Shown here: positions 55,445 to 64,000 of the stretch, piece after piece
How positions within the stretch are numbered: position 1 is the first letter of the stretch
Layout: the number at the start of each line of letters is the position of its first letter
Origin: Methanobrevibacter arboriphilus
GTDB taxonomy: Archaea; Methanobacteriota; Methanobacteria; Methanobacteriales; Methanobacteriaceae
Reading direction: 5' to 3'
DNA: 64,000 nt
Assembly (NCBI RefSeq): GCF_019669925.1
Contig: NZ_AP019779.1
Span: 2,329,272 to 2,393,271, forward strand
Notes under the pieces: generated by a model
What the model saw: the letters and a program-made list of their open reading frames with translations, nothing else
Told to the model about the DNA's origin: nothing
Database searches by the model: none
Program-made: the position numbers and the translations under genes

Positions 55445-58400
55445 AGCAATTTATTTTCATTGTGTTTGTATTCTCCTTCTTATTTTTGAGTTTTTCTAGT
55501 GTTGATGCAGCTGAATATAATTTCACAGACACTAATACCACTGCTCAATTTCAAAGTGTTATTGACAATGATACAGATGATGAATTGGTTATTAATCTTG
55601 AAAATGGTGATTATAATTTTTCTAAGATTAATGTTAAACGTAATGCTACTATAAAAGGTAAAAGTAGTAATACTCAGATTAATGGTTCTGGTATTTTATT
55701 TAATATCACATCACCCAATGTTAGTATATTAAATTTAACTATTACTAATTATAATACTGCTATAACATCCATAAGTAGCGATTTAACAATTAATGGTAAT
55801 AATATTAATACAAAAGGAATTAGTATTAATATTAATAGTAATAGCAATGATTTAAAAGGAATAATAATTGCGAATAATATTATTATTTCTGCTAATGATC
55901 TTTATGGGGCTGTTTATGTTAATGTATCTGATAACAATTATGCTATTTTAGATGTTTATTTTTTTAATAATATTATTGAAGGTAATGGTACGAACAGATC
56001 TCATGGTGTTTATATTATTGCAAAAGGTCGTAGTAGTAATTTGACTTTTATTAAAAATAACATCACAGGATCCAGCAGCTATAGGACTGAAGGTGAGGGT
56101 TCTGTTCGTATAGATCTAATAAATAATATTAATGACAACATAACCTTTACTAAAAATAATATCACAGCACTATCAGTCTCAAATGGTTTATGGAATGGGG
56201 TTGCACTGAGTACATCCAACAGTAGTAACTCACAAGCTATCTTCACTAATAACAACATAATGGCAACATTCGGTGATGGAGTTTATATTGTATCTAGGAG
56301 TAACCATTCACGGATTATATTCGCTGATAACAATCTGACAGGAACAGGAAATTCTAATTCTAGTTGGGGTGGCACAACTGGTAGTGGTGCTTATCTTATT
56401 ATTAGGGATGGTGGCAACAATTCGGATATATCCTTTACTAACAACATCATCACAGGTATAGGGCCAGATTCCAGTTGGGGTATTTATTTTTTATATGATA
56501 ATATCAACAACACTAATTTAACATGCATTAATAACATAATAAATGGAGAAAAAACAGGTATTGGTTATTATACTTCTGGATTAAATTTAAACGCACGATT
56601 TAACTTCACCGCCAATAACATCACAGTAACAAATGGTAGCGGTTTTAGAATTAATACTCTAAATTATAACAATGTAACCATTATCATTGCTGACAACAAT
56701 ATCACAGGAACAGCCAATGGAAATGGTCTTGATGGTGTTTATCTGTCTGTATACAATAGTAATAAAATCATTAAAAAAATTATAAATGCTAATATAACTA
56801 TTGTCAACAACACAATGAATCTATCTCGTTTAGGAGGTAGTTATAGTTCTAATAGTGTTAATTTGTGGGTAGAAAATATTATCGGCTTAGAAGCTACTAT
56901 TGCAGACAACAATTTCACAGGGGATAGTTCGATATATGTGAGAATATATAATTCTAGCGACATTAATCTTAACTTCACTAACAACTTAATAGATGGTGGT
57001 GTTGATATGAGAATCTTATATTATAACAATAATTTGCAAGTTACCTTTAATGGTAACATCTTATCGAAAGTGAGGTCTGGTATGAGTTTGGGTGATGCTG
57101 CTACTGACAAATTCATTAACAACTCACAATTTACATTCACTAACAACAAGATAATTGGAGCTGGTTTTCATATAAATCTTAACGGTTCTAAAAATATAAT
57201 TAACTTTACTGATAATAACTTCACTGGACCAGAGGAAGGTCCTCATTATGGATCCCCTTCTTCTTTTTCTGTCATGTCATTCTACGATTTCACCAATTCA
57301 AAAGTTAGTTTTATTGGCAACAACTTCAAAGCATATGGTGGTGATGCAAATTATGTTTATCCTAGAGTGTCAGCATATGGAAATACTATCGACTCACAAT
57401 TCATATTCACTGACAACAATTTCACAACGCAAAATGGAAGTTTTGACCTAGTTATATCGGGATTGAATGGTTCAAACTCACAATTTATATTTAAAAATAA
57501 CAATTTCACAACAAATAATGGTAGTGCTGCTTTTTTAACTGTATTAAAGAGTAATAATGTAAATATAACCTTCATTGGCAACAATATATCAGGAACAACG
57601 CCATACGCTGGTGTTTTTCTTGAGGTAGCTAACACCAATAATTCACAATTCACATTCACTAACAATAATATTGCAGGAACATCACCTGTTGGTTTTTATA
57701 CTGGTGAAATAAGTGGAAAATTCGGTGATGGATCTCTCAACAACTCATACTTAGAATTTATATTCAATAACAACAATATCACAGGAACAGAACGGGCTGC
57801 TTATATAAATGCATTAACCAACAATTCACAATTCACATTCACTGGGAATAATTTCACAGGAATATCATATTATGGGCTTTATCTGAGTGTATACAATAAG
57901 AGTAACAATAATATATCTTTCACCAATAACATTATTACAGGAAAATCCGGTTATAGTATTTCTTTGTCTGCATCAAATACTAATAACACCAATATAACTT
58001 TTTCTGACAATAATATCACAGGATCAAGTTATAGTGTAAGTTTTGCTGCAGCTAATTCTAACAACTTGCATTTTACTTTAAAAAATAACAGTATTATAGG
58101 AAAATCCAGTTATGGTATTTCTTTGTCTGCATCCAATACCAACAACAACTCACAATTTATCTTCGCTAACAATAACATTACAGGAGAATCTGGTAATGGT
58201 TTTATTCTAAATGCATCCAGTAGTAACAACATTAATATTGCCTTCACTGAAAACAATATCGCAGGATCAACTTATGGTGTTAATCTTAACACTACAAATA
58301 GTAATAACTCTCTATTTAATTTCACTGGGAATAATATTGCTGGAACATCTAATGGTCTTAATTTTAACACATCAAATAGTAACAATACTAATATATCGTT

Positions 58401-61400
58401 TATTGGGAATGATATTACGGGGTCAAGTTATAGTTTAAATTTCAATGCAACTAATAATAAAAATTCATACTTTAATTTCACTAGGAATAATATCACAGCA
58501 ACATCTAACTATGGCATTCATTTAATAGCACCAACATCTGATAATTCACAGTTTATCTTTGAAGATAACAATATTACTGGAGCATATGGTGTTATCGGCA
58601 ATGTATTTGGTAGTAATAATAACTCTCAATTCTCTTTCCTCTACAATAACTTTAAAGGAACAGTTCAGTATGGTTTTGGTTTTAATGCATCCAACACCAA
58701 CACCATAAATATATTATTAACAGAGAATAATATCACAGGGTCAACTTATAGTATTGGTTTAAATACAACTAATACTAACAATTCTATATTTAATTTCGAT
58801 GGGAATAATATTACTGGAACAAATTATTCAATTGTTATAGCTGCAAAAAATCTTGAAAACTCACAAATTACCCTTCAAAACAATAATATCACAGCAACAG
58901 CAACATCTGATGGTGATGGTATTAATTTTGATGCTACCAATAGTAAAAACTCACAGATCACCTTCAAATACAATAATATCACTGGAACACATGATGGTGC
59001 TTTACTATATACTCCAAACAGTACTAATACAAATATATCATTTATCGAAAATAAGATTAAAGGAACAAATTATGGTGTTGGTTTGAGTATAGGAAGCACC
59101 AGTAACAACAATAATTTAAATTTCAGTTACAATAACATCACCGGAGAGTATTATGGAGTTTTTGTTTTAATGAATAATACTAATGGTGTTAGTTTTATAA
59201 ATAATATTATTAACTCTACAAATGGGGATGGTTTTAGTTTTACATCTAATTCTGTTACTAATATTAGTGATTTTATTGTTCGTGGTAATACTATTTATGC
59301 TCCTAATGGTGTTGGTTTGAATTTCAGTGGTCTTAATACTGGTTCTCGTGTTAATGTTACTGTTTGGTATAATCGTATTATAGCTAATACTGGTGTGAAT
59401 ATCACTGGTTTTAATGATAATAGTAGTTTTGATTATAATTGGTGGGGTGTTAATAATATAACTACTAAGGTTTTGGGTATTGATACAGTTAATCATTATA
59501 TTTTGAAGATTATTAATATTTCAAGTTTGTATAATCTCAGTTTTACTGATAATGCTTCATTTGCATTTTTAGTGTTGAATACTACTTTAGTAAATGATGG
59601 TGTTGGGAATTTACCTTATTTTATTGTGAATGGTACTTTTAATGGTGCTGAATATAATACTACTACTGATGACTCATTTGAAAATAATCTTATTATATTT
59701 TCTAGTGGTTATCCGATTTTAGATGCTTCTTTAGATGATGAGTATGTAACTTTTAGTTTGGATATTAATTTAACTATTACTGTTCCTCCTAATGTTAATA
59801 TTGGTGAAAATGTTACTATTATTGGTCAATTAGATATTTACACTGGAATAGATAATATCAATGTCACAGTCGATGGTAAGTTTCATAATGTAACTGTTAA
59901 TAGTACTACTGGTGGATGGAATCTTAATTACACAACTAACCGCACAGGAAACATCACAATAACTGTTAGCTATATTCAGAATGGTACTACTTATTCCATT
60001 AACAGTACAACTTTTGAAGTGTTTAAGAATAGTACTAACAGTACCATCAGTGTGGATAGTGTTCACGTTGGTACTGATGCTGTTATTACTGGTGTTTTAG
60101 CTAATTATACTGTGATTAGTGCTGTTAATGTTACTGTTGATGGTAAATTGTATACTGATATTGTTGTGGATCCTACTGAGGGTAATTGGACTGTAAATCA
60201 TTTGACTAATCATACAGGAACTCATACTGTTATTGTAAATTATACTGAGTTAGCTGATGGTAATTATACAAGTTTCATTAATACTAGTAGTTTTTCTGTG
60301 TTGAGAAATAGTACTAATTCTAGTATTGATGTTTCTGGTGCGAATAATACTCAAATTGGCACAACAGCTACTATCACTGGTCAATTAGCTAATTTCACCG
60401 TGATTAGTAGTGTTAATGTTACTGTTGATGGTAAATTGTATAGTGATGTTTTTGTGGATTCTGTTGGTGGTAATTGGTCTGTGAGTCATTTAACTAATCA
60501 TACAGGAACTTATAATGTTATTGTTAGTTATACTGAGTCTGATTCTGGTAATTATACTAGTTTTACTAATACTACTAGTTTTGCTGTGTTGAAAAACAGT
60601 ACTAACAGTACTATACATGTGGATGATGTTCAGGTTGGTACTAATGCTACTATTACTGGTGTTTTAGCTAATTTCACCGTGATTAGTAGTGTTAATGTTA
60701 CTGTTGATGGTAAATTGTATACTCCTATTGTGGATTCTGTTGGTGGTAATTGGTCTGTGAGTCATTTAACTAATCATACAGGAACTTATAATGTTATTGT
60801 TAGTTATACTGAGTCTGATTCTGGTAATTATACTAGTTTTACTAATACTACTAGTTTTGCTGTGTTGAAAAACAGTACTAACAGTACTATCAATGTAGAT
60901 AATGTTAATATTGGAACTAATGCTACTATTAGTGGTCAGTTAGCTGGTTATGCTGGTGATGGTTCTGATTTGTTGAATATTACTGTTGATGGAAACCTTT
61001 ATACAGTTACTATTGGTAATACTGGTGGTTGGAGTCTTAATTACACTACTAACCGTACAGGAAACATCACAGTAACTGTTATTTATATTGGTAATGAGAA
61101 TTACACTGGTTTTATTAATAGTACAAGTTTTGAAGTGTTTAAAAACAGTACTAACTCTACTATTATTGTTTCTGATGTTCATGTTGGTGATACTGCTGTT
61201 ATTACTGGCCAACTAGCTAACTTTACTGTTATTAGTTTTGTGAATGTTACTGTTGACGGTAAATCGTATACTGTTGTTGTGGATTCTGTTGGTGGTAATT
61301 GGACTATTGAACATCTGACCAATCATACAGGAGTTCATACTATTATTGTTGAGTATACTGAAACTGATACAGGTAATTACACTAGTTTTAGTAATAGTAC

Positions 61401-63936
61401 AACTTTCAATGTGCTTAAAAATAGTACTAACTCTACTATCAATGTAAATAATGTTCAAATTGGTACTGATGCTATTATTACAGGTCAATTGGATAATTAC
61501 ACGGTTATAAGTAGTGTTAATGTTACTGTTGATGGAAACACTCAAAGTATCACTGTTAATAATTCTGGTGGTTGGAGTTTAAATTATAATACTAACCGTA
61601 CAGGAAGTATTGATGTGATTGTTGCTTATAATGGTGATGGTGAGGGTAATTACACAGCATTTACTAACATTACAAGCTTTAATGTGTTGAAAAATAGTAC
61701 TAACAGCACTATCAATGTTGACAGTGTTCAAGTTGGAACTAATGCTACTATTACTGGTGTTTTAGCTAATTTCACTGTTATTAGTAGTGTTAATGTTACT
61801 GTTGATGATAAATTGTATGCTGATGTTGCTGTGGATTCTATTGGTGGTAATTGGACTGTGAAACATGTTACTAATCATACTGGAACTCATAATGTGACAG
61901 TTTCTTTTATTGAAACTGATACGGATAATTACACTAGTTTCACTAACACTACAAGTTTTAATGTTGCTATAAATAGTGTCAATTCAACTATAAGTTTAGA
62001 TAGTGTGAATATTGGAATTAACACTATTATTACAGGTCAATTGACTAATAATTATAGTGGTGATGGTTCTGATTTGTTGAATATTACTGTGGATGGAAAC
62101 ATTCAATCAGTTACTATTAATGGTACTGGTGGTTGGAGTCTTAATTACACTACTAATCGTACAGGAAACATCACAGTAACTGTTAGTTATTCTGGTAATG
62201 AGAATTACACTGGTTTTAGTAATAGTACAAGTTTTGAAGTGTTTAAAAATAGTACTAACTCTACTATTATTGTTTCTGATGTTCATGTTGGTGATACTGC
62301 TGTTATTACTGGTCAACTAGCTAACTTTACTGTTATTGGTTTTGTTAATGTTACTGTTGATGGTAAATTGTATACTGATGTTGTTGTGGATTCTATTGGT
62401 GGTAATTGGACTGTAAGTCATGTTACTAATCATACTGGAAATTATGATGTTCTTGTAAATTATACTGAGTTAGTTGATGGTAATTACACTAGTTTCACTA
62501 ATACTAGTAGCTTTAATGTATTGAAAAATAGTACTAACAGTACTATCAATGTAAATAATGTTAATATTGGAACTAATGCTACTATTAGTGGTCAGTTAGC
62601 TGGTTATGCTGGTGATGGTTCTGATTTGTTGAATATTACTGTGGATGGAAACACTCAGTCAGTTAATATTAATAATACTGGTGGTTGGAGTCTTAATTAC
62701 ACTACTAATCGTACAGGAAACATCACAGTAACTGTTAGTTATTCTGGTAATGATAATTATTCTGCTTTTATTAATAGTACAACTTTTACTGTGTTGAAGG
62801 ATAGTTCTAATTCTAGTGTTATTGTTTCTGGTTATTTTAAAGTTGGTGAAAATATCACTATTAATGGTATTTTGGCTGATGAGGATAGTGATCCTATAAA
62901 TAATGCTCAACTAACAATTACTATTGGTAATGAAACTTTTAATGTGACAACTAATAGTACTGGTGATTGGAGTCTTGTTTATACTCCGCTCTATGCTGAT
63001 GAGTTCTTTATTTCTGTTAGTTGGACTGGTAATGATAATTACACAGGTTTTATAAACAATACAAGTTTTAATGTTACTAAGCTAGCTACTAATTCCTCTA
63101 TAATCCTTCCAAATAATATTAAGGTTAATCAAACAGTTTTAATTTCTGGTGTTTTAAATGATGAGAATGATAACACAATAGCTGATGCTATTTTAGAAGT
63201 TGTTGTTGGTGGTGAGTCTTTTAATGTGACTACTGATTCTAATGGTGTTTGGAGTTTAAATTACACTCCAAAACGTGCTGGAATCTTTGATTTATCCCTT
63301 GTTTATTTGGGTAATGATCGTTATGAAGGATTTGTTGAAAATAAGATTTTTAATGTTAGTAAGTTAGCTACTAATTCCTCTATTAATATTCCGAGTAATG
63401 TTAAAGTAGGAAAATCGATTACTGTTTCTGGTGTTTTGAATAGTGGTGGTAAACCATTGGCTAATACTAGTGTTCTTGTTATTGTTGATGGTAAAACTTA
63501 TAAAGTTACTACTAATAATATTGGTGTTTGGAAACTTTCCTATACTCCGAAAAAAGCTGGAAAGTCCACTATGAAGGTTTCTTATGCTGGTAATAATGAT
63601 TTTGCTGGTTTTAATGTTAGTAAGACTTTTAATGTTACTGGGAAAGTTAAGATTAGTATTGTTAAGATTTCTAAGCTTGTTAAAGTGGGTAAGTATAGAG
63701 GTTTTAATCTTTATAGTAAAATTTACACCATTAAAAACTTGGGAACTGCTTTAGGTTCTAAGGATTATGTCAAGTACTTTAAAAATTGGTATTTGGAAAA
63801 ATTGTCTAAAACTAGTAAAATTATTAAGTATCAGTTTAGTACTAAATCTAGGATTTTAAAGGTTCAAGTTAAGAATTTAGGTGTTGGAAAACAAGTTAAG
63901 TTGAAAATACTATTAACACACAGAAAAAGACTATAA
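55411..63936 (+). CDS. Giant adhesin-like surface protein (beta-helix plus 14 Ig-like repeats)
   Basis: A secreted protein of 2841 residues. A signal peptide (FIFIVFVFSFLFLSFSS) ends near VDA-A, residues 31-34. Residues about 35-1350 form a right-handed beta-helix of Asn-rich rungs (FTFTNNNITGTS.YGI..SASN), like Methanobrevibacter adhesin-like proteins. From about 1456 to 2740 there are fourteen Ig-like domains of 80-95 residues separated by the linker F-x-V-x-K-N-S-T-N-S-T-I; several are nearly identical in DNA. The last 100 residues (VKISIVKISKLVKVGKYRG onward) are basic and hydrophobic, probably a wall- or membrane-attachment domain. N-x-S/T glycosylation sites are very dense. Likely mediates adhesion to other cells or host surfaces; ligand unknown. 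Start ATG 55411, or 55432. Confidence 0.9.
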   Translation: MFKSRKVMFKSKQFIFIVFVFSFLFLSFSSVDAAEYNFTDTNTTAQFQSVIDNDTDDELVINLENGDYNFSKINVKRNATIKGKSSNTQINGSGILFNITSPNVSILNLTITNYNTAITSISSDLTINGNNINTKGISININSNSNDLKGIIIANNIIISANDLYGAVYVNVSDNNYAILDVYFFNNIIEGNGTNRSHGVYIIAKGRSSNLTFIKNNITGSSSYRTEGEGSVRIDLINNINDNITFTKNNITALSVSNGLWNGVALSTSNSSNSQAIFTNNNIMATFGDGVYIVSRSNHSRIIFADNNLTGTGNSNSSWGGTTGSGAYLIIRDGGNNSDISFTNNIITGIGPDSSWGIYFLYDNINNTNLTCINNIINGEKTGIGYYTSGLNLNARFNFTANNITVTNGSGFRINTLNYNNVTIIIADNNITGTANGNGLDGVYLSVYNSNKIIKKIINANITIVNNTMNLSRLGGSYSSNSVNLWVENIIGLEATIADNNFTGDSSIYVRIYNSSDINLNFTNNLIDGGVDMRILYYNNNLQVTFNGNILSKVRSGMSLGDAATDKFINNSQFTFTNNKIIGAGFHINLNGSKNIINFTDNNFTGPEEGPHYGSPSSFSVMSFYDFTNSKVSFIGNNFKAYGGDANYVYPRVSAYGNTIDSQFIFTDNNFTTQNGSFDLVISGLNGSNSQFIFKNNNFTTNNGSAAFLTVLKSNNVNITFIGNNISGTTPYAGVFLEVANTNNSQFTFTNNNIAGTSPVGFYTGEISGKFGDGSLNNSYLEFIFNNNNITGTERAAYINALTNNSQFTFTGNNFTGISYYGLYLSVYNKSNNNISFTNNIITGKSGYSISLSASNTNNTNITFSDNNITGSSYSVSFAAANSNNLHFTLKNNSIIGKSSYGISLSASNTNNNSQFIFANNNITGESGNGFILNASSSNNINIAFTENNIAGSTYGVNLNTTNSNNSLFNFTGNNIAGTSNGLNFNTSNSNNTNISFIGNDITGSSYSLNFNATNNKNSYFNFTRNNITATSNYGIHLIAPTSDNSQFIFEDNNITGAYGVIGNVFGSNNNSQFSFLYNNFKGTVQYGFGFNASNTNTINILLTENNITGSTYSIGLNTTNTNNSIFNFDGNNITGTNYSIVIAAKNLENSQITLQNNNITATATSDGDGINFDATNSKNSQITFKYNNITGTHDGALLYTPNSTNTNISFIENKIKGTNYGVGLSIGSTSNNNNLNFSYNNITGEYYGVFVLMNNTNGVSFINNIINSTNGDGFSFTSNSVTNISDFIVRGNTIYAPNGVGLNFSGLNTGSRVNVTVWYNRIIANTGVNITGFNDNSSFDYNWWGVNNITTKVLGIDTVNHYILKIINISSLYNLSFTDNASFAFLVLNTTLVNDGVGNLPYFIVNGTFNGAEYNTTTDDSFENNLIIFSSGYPILDASLDDEYVTFSLDINLTITVPPNVNIGENVTIIGQLDIYTGIDNINVTVDGKFHNVTVNSTTGGWNLNYTTNRTGNITITVSYIQNGTTYSINSTTFEVFKNSTNSTISVDSVHVGTDAVITGVLANYTVISAVNVTVDGKLYTDIVVDPTEGNWTVNHLTNHTGTHTVIVNYTELADGNYTSFINTSSFSVLRNSTNSSIDVSGANNTQIGTTATITGQLANFTVISSVNVTVDGKLYSDVFVDSVGGNWSVSHLTNHTGTYNVIVSYTESDSGNYTSFTNTTSFAVLKNSTNSTIHVDDVQVGTNATITGVLANFTVISSVNVTVDGKLYTPIVDSVGGNWSVSHLTNHTGTYNVIVSYTESDSGNYTSFTNTTSFAVLKNSTNSTINVDNVNIGTNATISGQLAGYAGDGSDLLNITVDGNLYTVTIGNTGGWSLNYTTNRTGNITVTVIYIGNENYTGFINSTSFEVFKNSTNSTIIVSDVHVGDTAVITGQLANFTVISFVNVTVDGKSYTVVVDSVGGNWTIEHLTNHTGVHTIIVEYTETDTGNYTSFSNSTTFNVLKNSTNSTINVNNVQIGTDAIITGQLDNYTVISSVNVTVDGNTQSITVNNSGGWSLNYNTNRTGSIDVIVAYNGDGEGNYTAFTNITSFNVLKNSTNSTINVDSVQVGTNATITGVLANFTVISSVNVTVDDKLYADVAVDSIGGNWTVKHVTNHTGTHNVTVSFIETDTDNYTSFTNTTSFNVAINSVNSTISLDSVNIGINTIITGQLTNNYSGDGSDLLNITVDGNIQSVTINGTGGWSLNYTTNRTGNITVTVSYSGNENYTGFSNSTSFEVFKNSTNSTIIVSDVHVGDTAVITGQLANFTVIGFVNVTVDGKLYTDVVVDSIGGNWTVSHVTNHTGNYDVLVNYTELVDGNYTSFTNTSSFNVLKNSTNSTINVNNVNIGTNATISGQLAGYAGDGSDLLNITVDGNTQSVNINNTGGWSLNYTTNRTGNITVTVSYSGNDNYSAFINSTTFTVLKDSSNSSVIVSGYFKVGENITINGILADEDSDPINNAQLTITIGNETFNVTTNSTGDWSLVYTPLYADEFFISVSWTGNDNYTGFINNTSFNVTKLATNSSIILPNNIKVNQTVLISGVLNDENDNTIADAILEVVVGGESFNVTTDSNGVWSLNYTPKRAGIFDLSLVYLGNDRYEGFVENKIFNVSKLATNSSINIPSNVKVGKSITVSGVLNSGGKPLANTSVLVIVDGKTYKVTTNNIGVWKLSYTPKKAGKSTMKVSYAGNNDFAGFNVSKTFNVTGKVKISIVKISKLVKVGKYRGFNLYSKIYTIKNLGTALGSKDYVKYFKNWYLEKLSKTSKIIKYQFSTKSRILKVQVKNLGVGKQVKLKILLTHRKRL
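60454..60890 (+). repeat. 161-bp perfect repeat inside the adhesin Ig region
   Basis: Bases 60454-60614 recur without change at 60730-60890, covering the end of one Ig-like domain and the linker to the next. Other pairs (60901 region with 62557 region; 61123 region with 62230 region) are 95 percent identical or better over 85-140 bp. Confidence 0.88.
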
Positions 63937-63945
63937 AAATTGTAA

Positions 63946-63965
63946 TTCTTTTTTTCTCTTTTTTT
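63946..63965 (+). terminator. T-rich terminator after the adhesin
   Basis: TTCTTTTTTTCTCTTTTTTT starts ten bases after the stop codon, matching the oligo-T signals that end archaeal transcripts. Confidence 0.65.
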
Positions 63966-64000
63966 GATTATTTTTAAATAGACATTAGAAACTCTTTAAA

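Overview
The window reads as chromosomal DNA of a methanogenic archaeon of the order Methanobacteriales, most like Methanobrevibacter. This rests on archaeal ribosomal proteins and translation factors (aIF2-gamma, aIF5B, L7Ae, S28e, L24e, S6e, S24e, S27ae), an archaeal histone, archaeosine tRNA-guanine transglycosylase, an F420-dependent NADP reductase, tRNA-splicing endonuclease, a DUF2115 protein, very AT-rich spacers and giant Asn/Thr-rich adhesin-like proteins. No rRNA, tRNA, insertion sequence or CRISPR array was recognised. The species cannot be fixed from the sequence.

Layout. 1-2747: end of a cell-surface polysaccharide cluster (glycosyltransferase, DUF4422 protein, UDP-galactopyranose mutase). 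2921-7049: MnmC-like methyltransferase and TgtA, both tRNA-modification genes. 7061-9382 (minus): secreted beta-helix protein. 9934-17165: small TPR and unknown proteins, NAC, then a metallophosphoesterase, a NYN-type nuclease and a membrane-anchored GGDD palm-domain protein in a row, a ribbon-helix-helix regulator, and a 1-kb spacer full of inverted repeats. 17669-29000: amino-acid and cofactor genes (argJ, glutamate decarboxylase, argB, aksF-like, HEAT protein, pdxT, a glutamate synthase split into three genes). 29641-38862: MATE transporter, DUF2115, npdG, endA, trpS, SpoIIM-like protein, thrC, histone. 39835-43462: L7Ae-S28e-L24e-Ndk-aIF5B cluster. 43952-48962: S6e-aIF2gamma-PIN-pyrophosphatase-RpoE-Spt4-dephosphoCoA kinase-S24e-S27ae cluster. 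49658-54189: argH, zinc ribbon, DUF3096, KH/PP-loop ATPase, hexapeptide acyltransferase. 55411-63936: an adhesin-like protein of 2841 residues.

Two themes cut across the annotation. First, start sites follow a strict ruler: five bases usually lie between the last G of a GGAGGTG-type ribosome-binding site and the start codon. In at least four genes (tgtA, the 7061-9382 secreted protein, the gene at 10483, the SpoIIM-like gene) the codon at that exact place is ATT, ATT, ATA or CTG, and no usual start codon can encode the expected N-terminus. Second, short perfect tandem duplications (periods 15, 16, 17, 18, 19, 21 and 27 bp) occur in spacers, inside reading frames as Asn-rich inserts, and directly on translation-initiation regions, including a 21-bp duplication of the adhesin start codon. 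An 11-G tract just upstream of the adhesin promoter is a candidate phase-variation switch.
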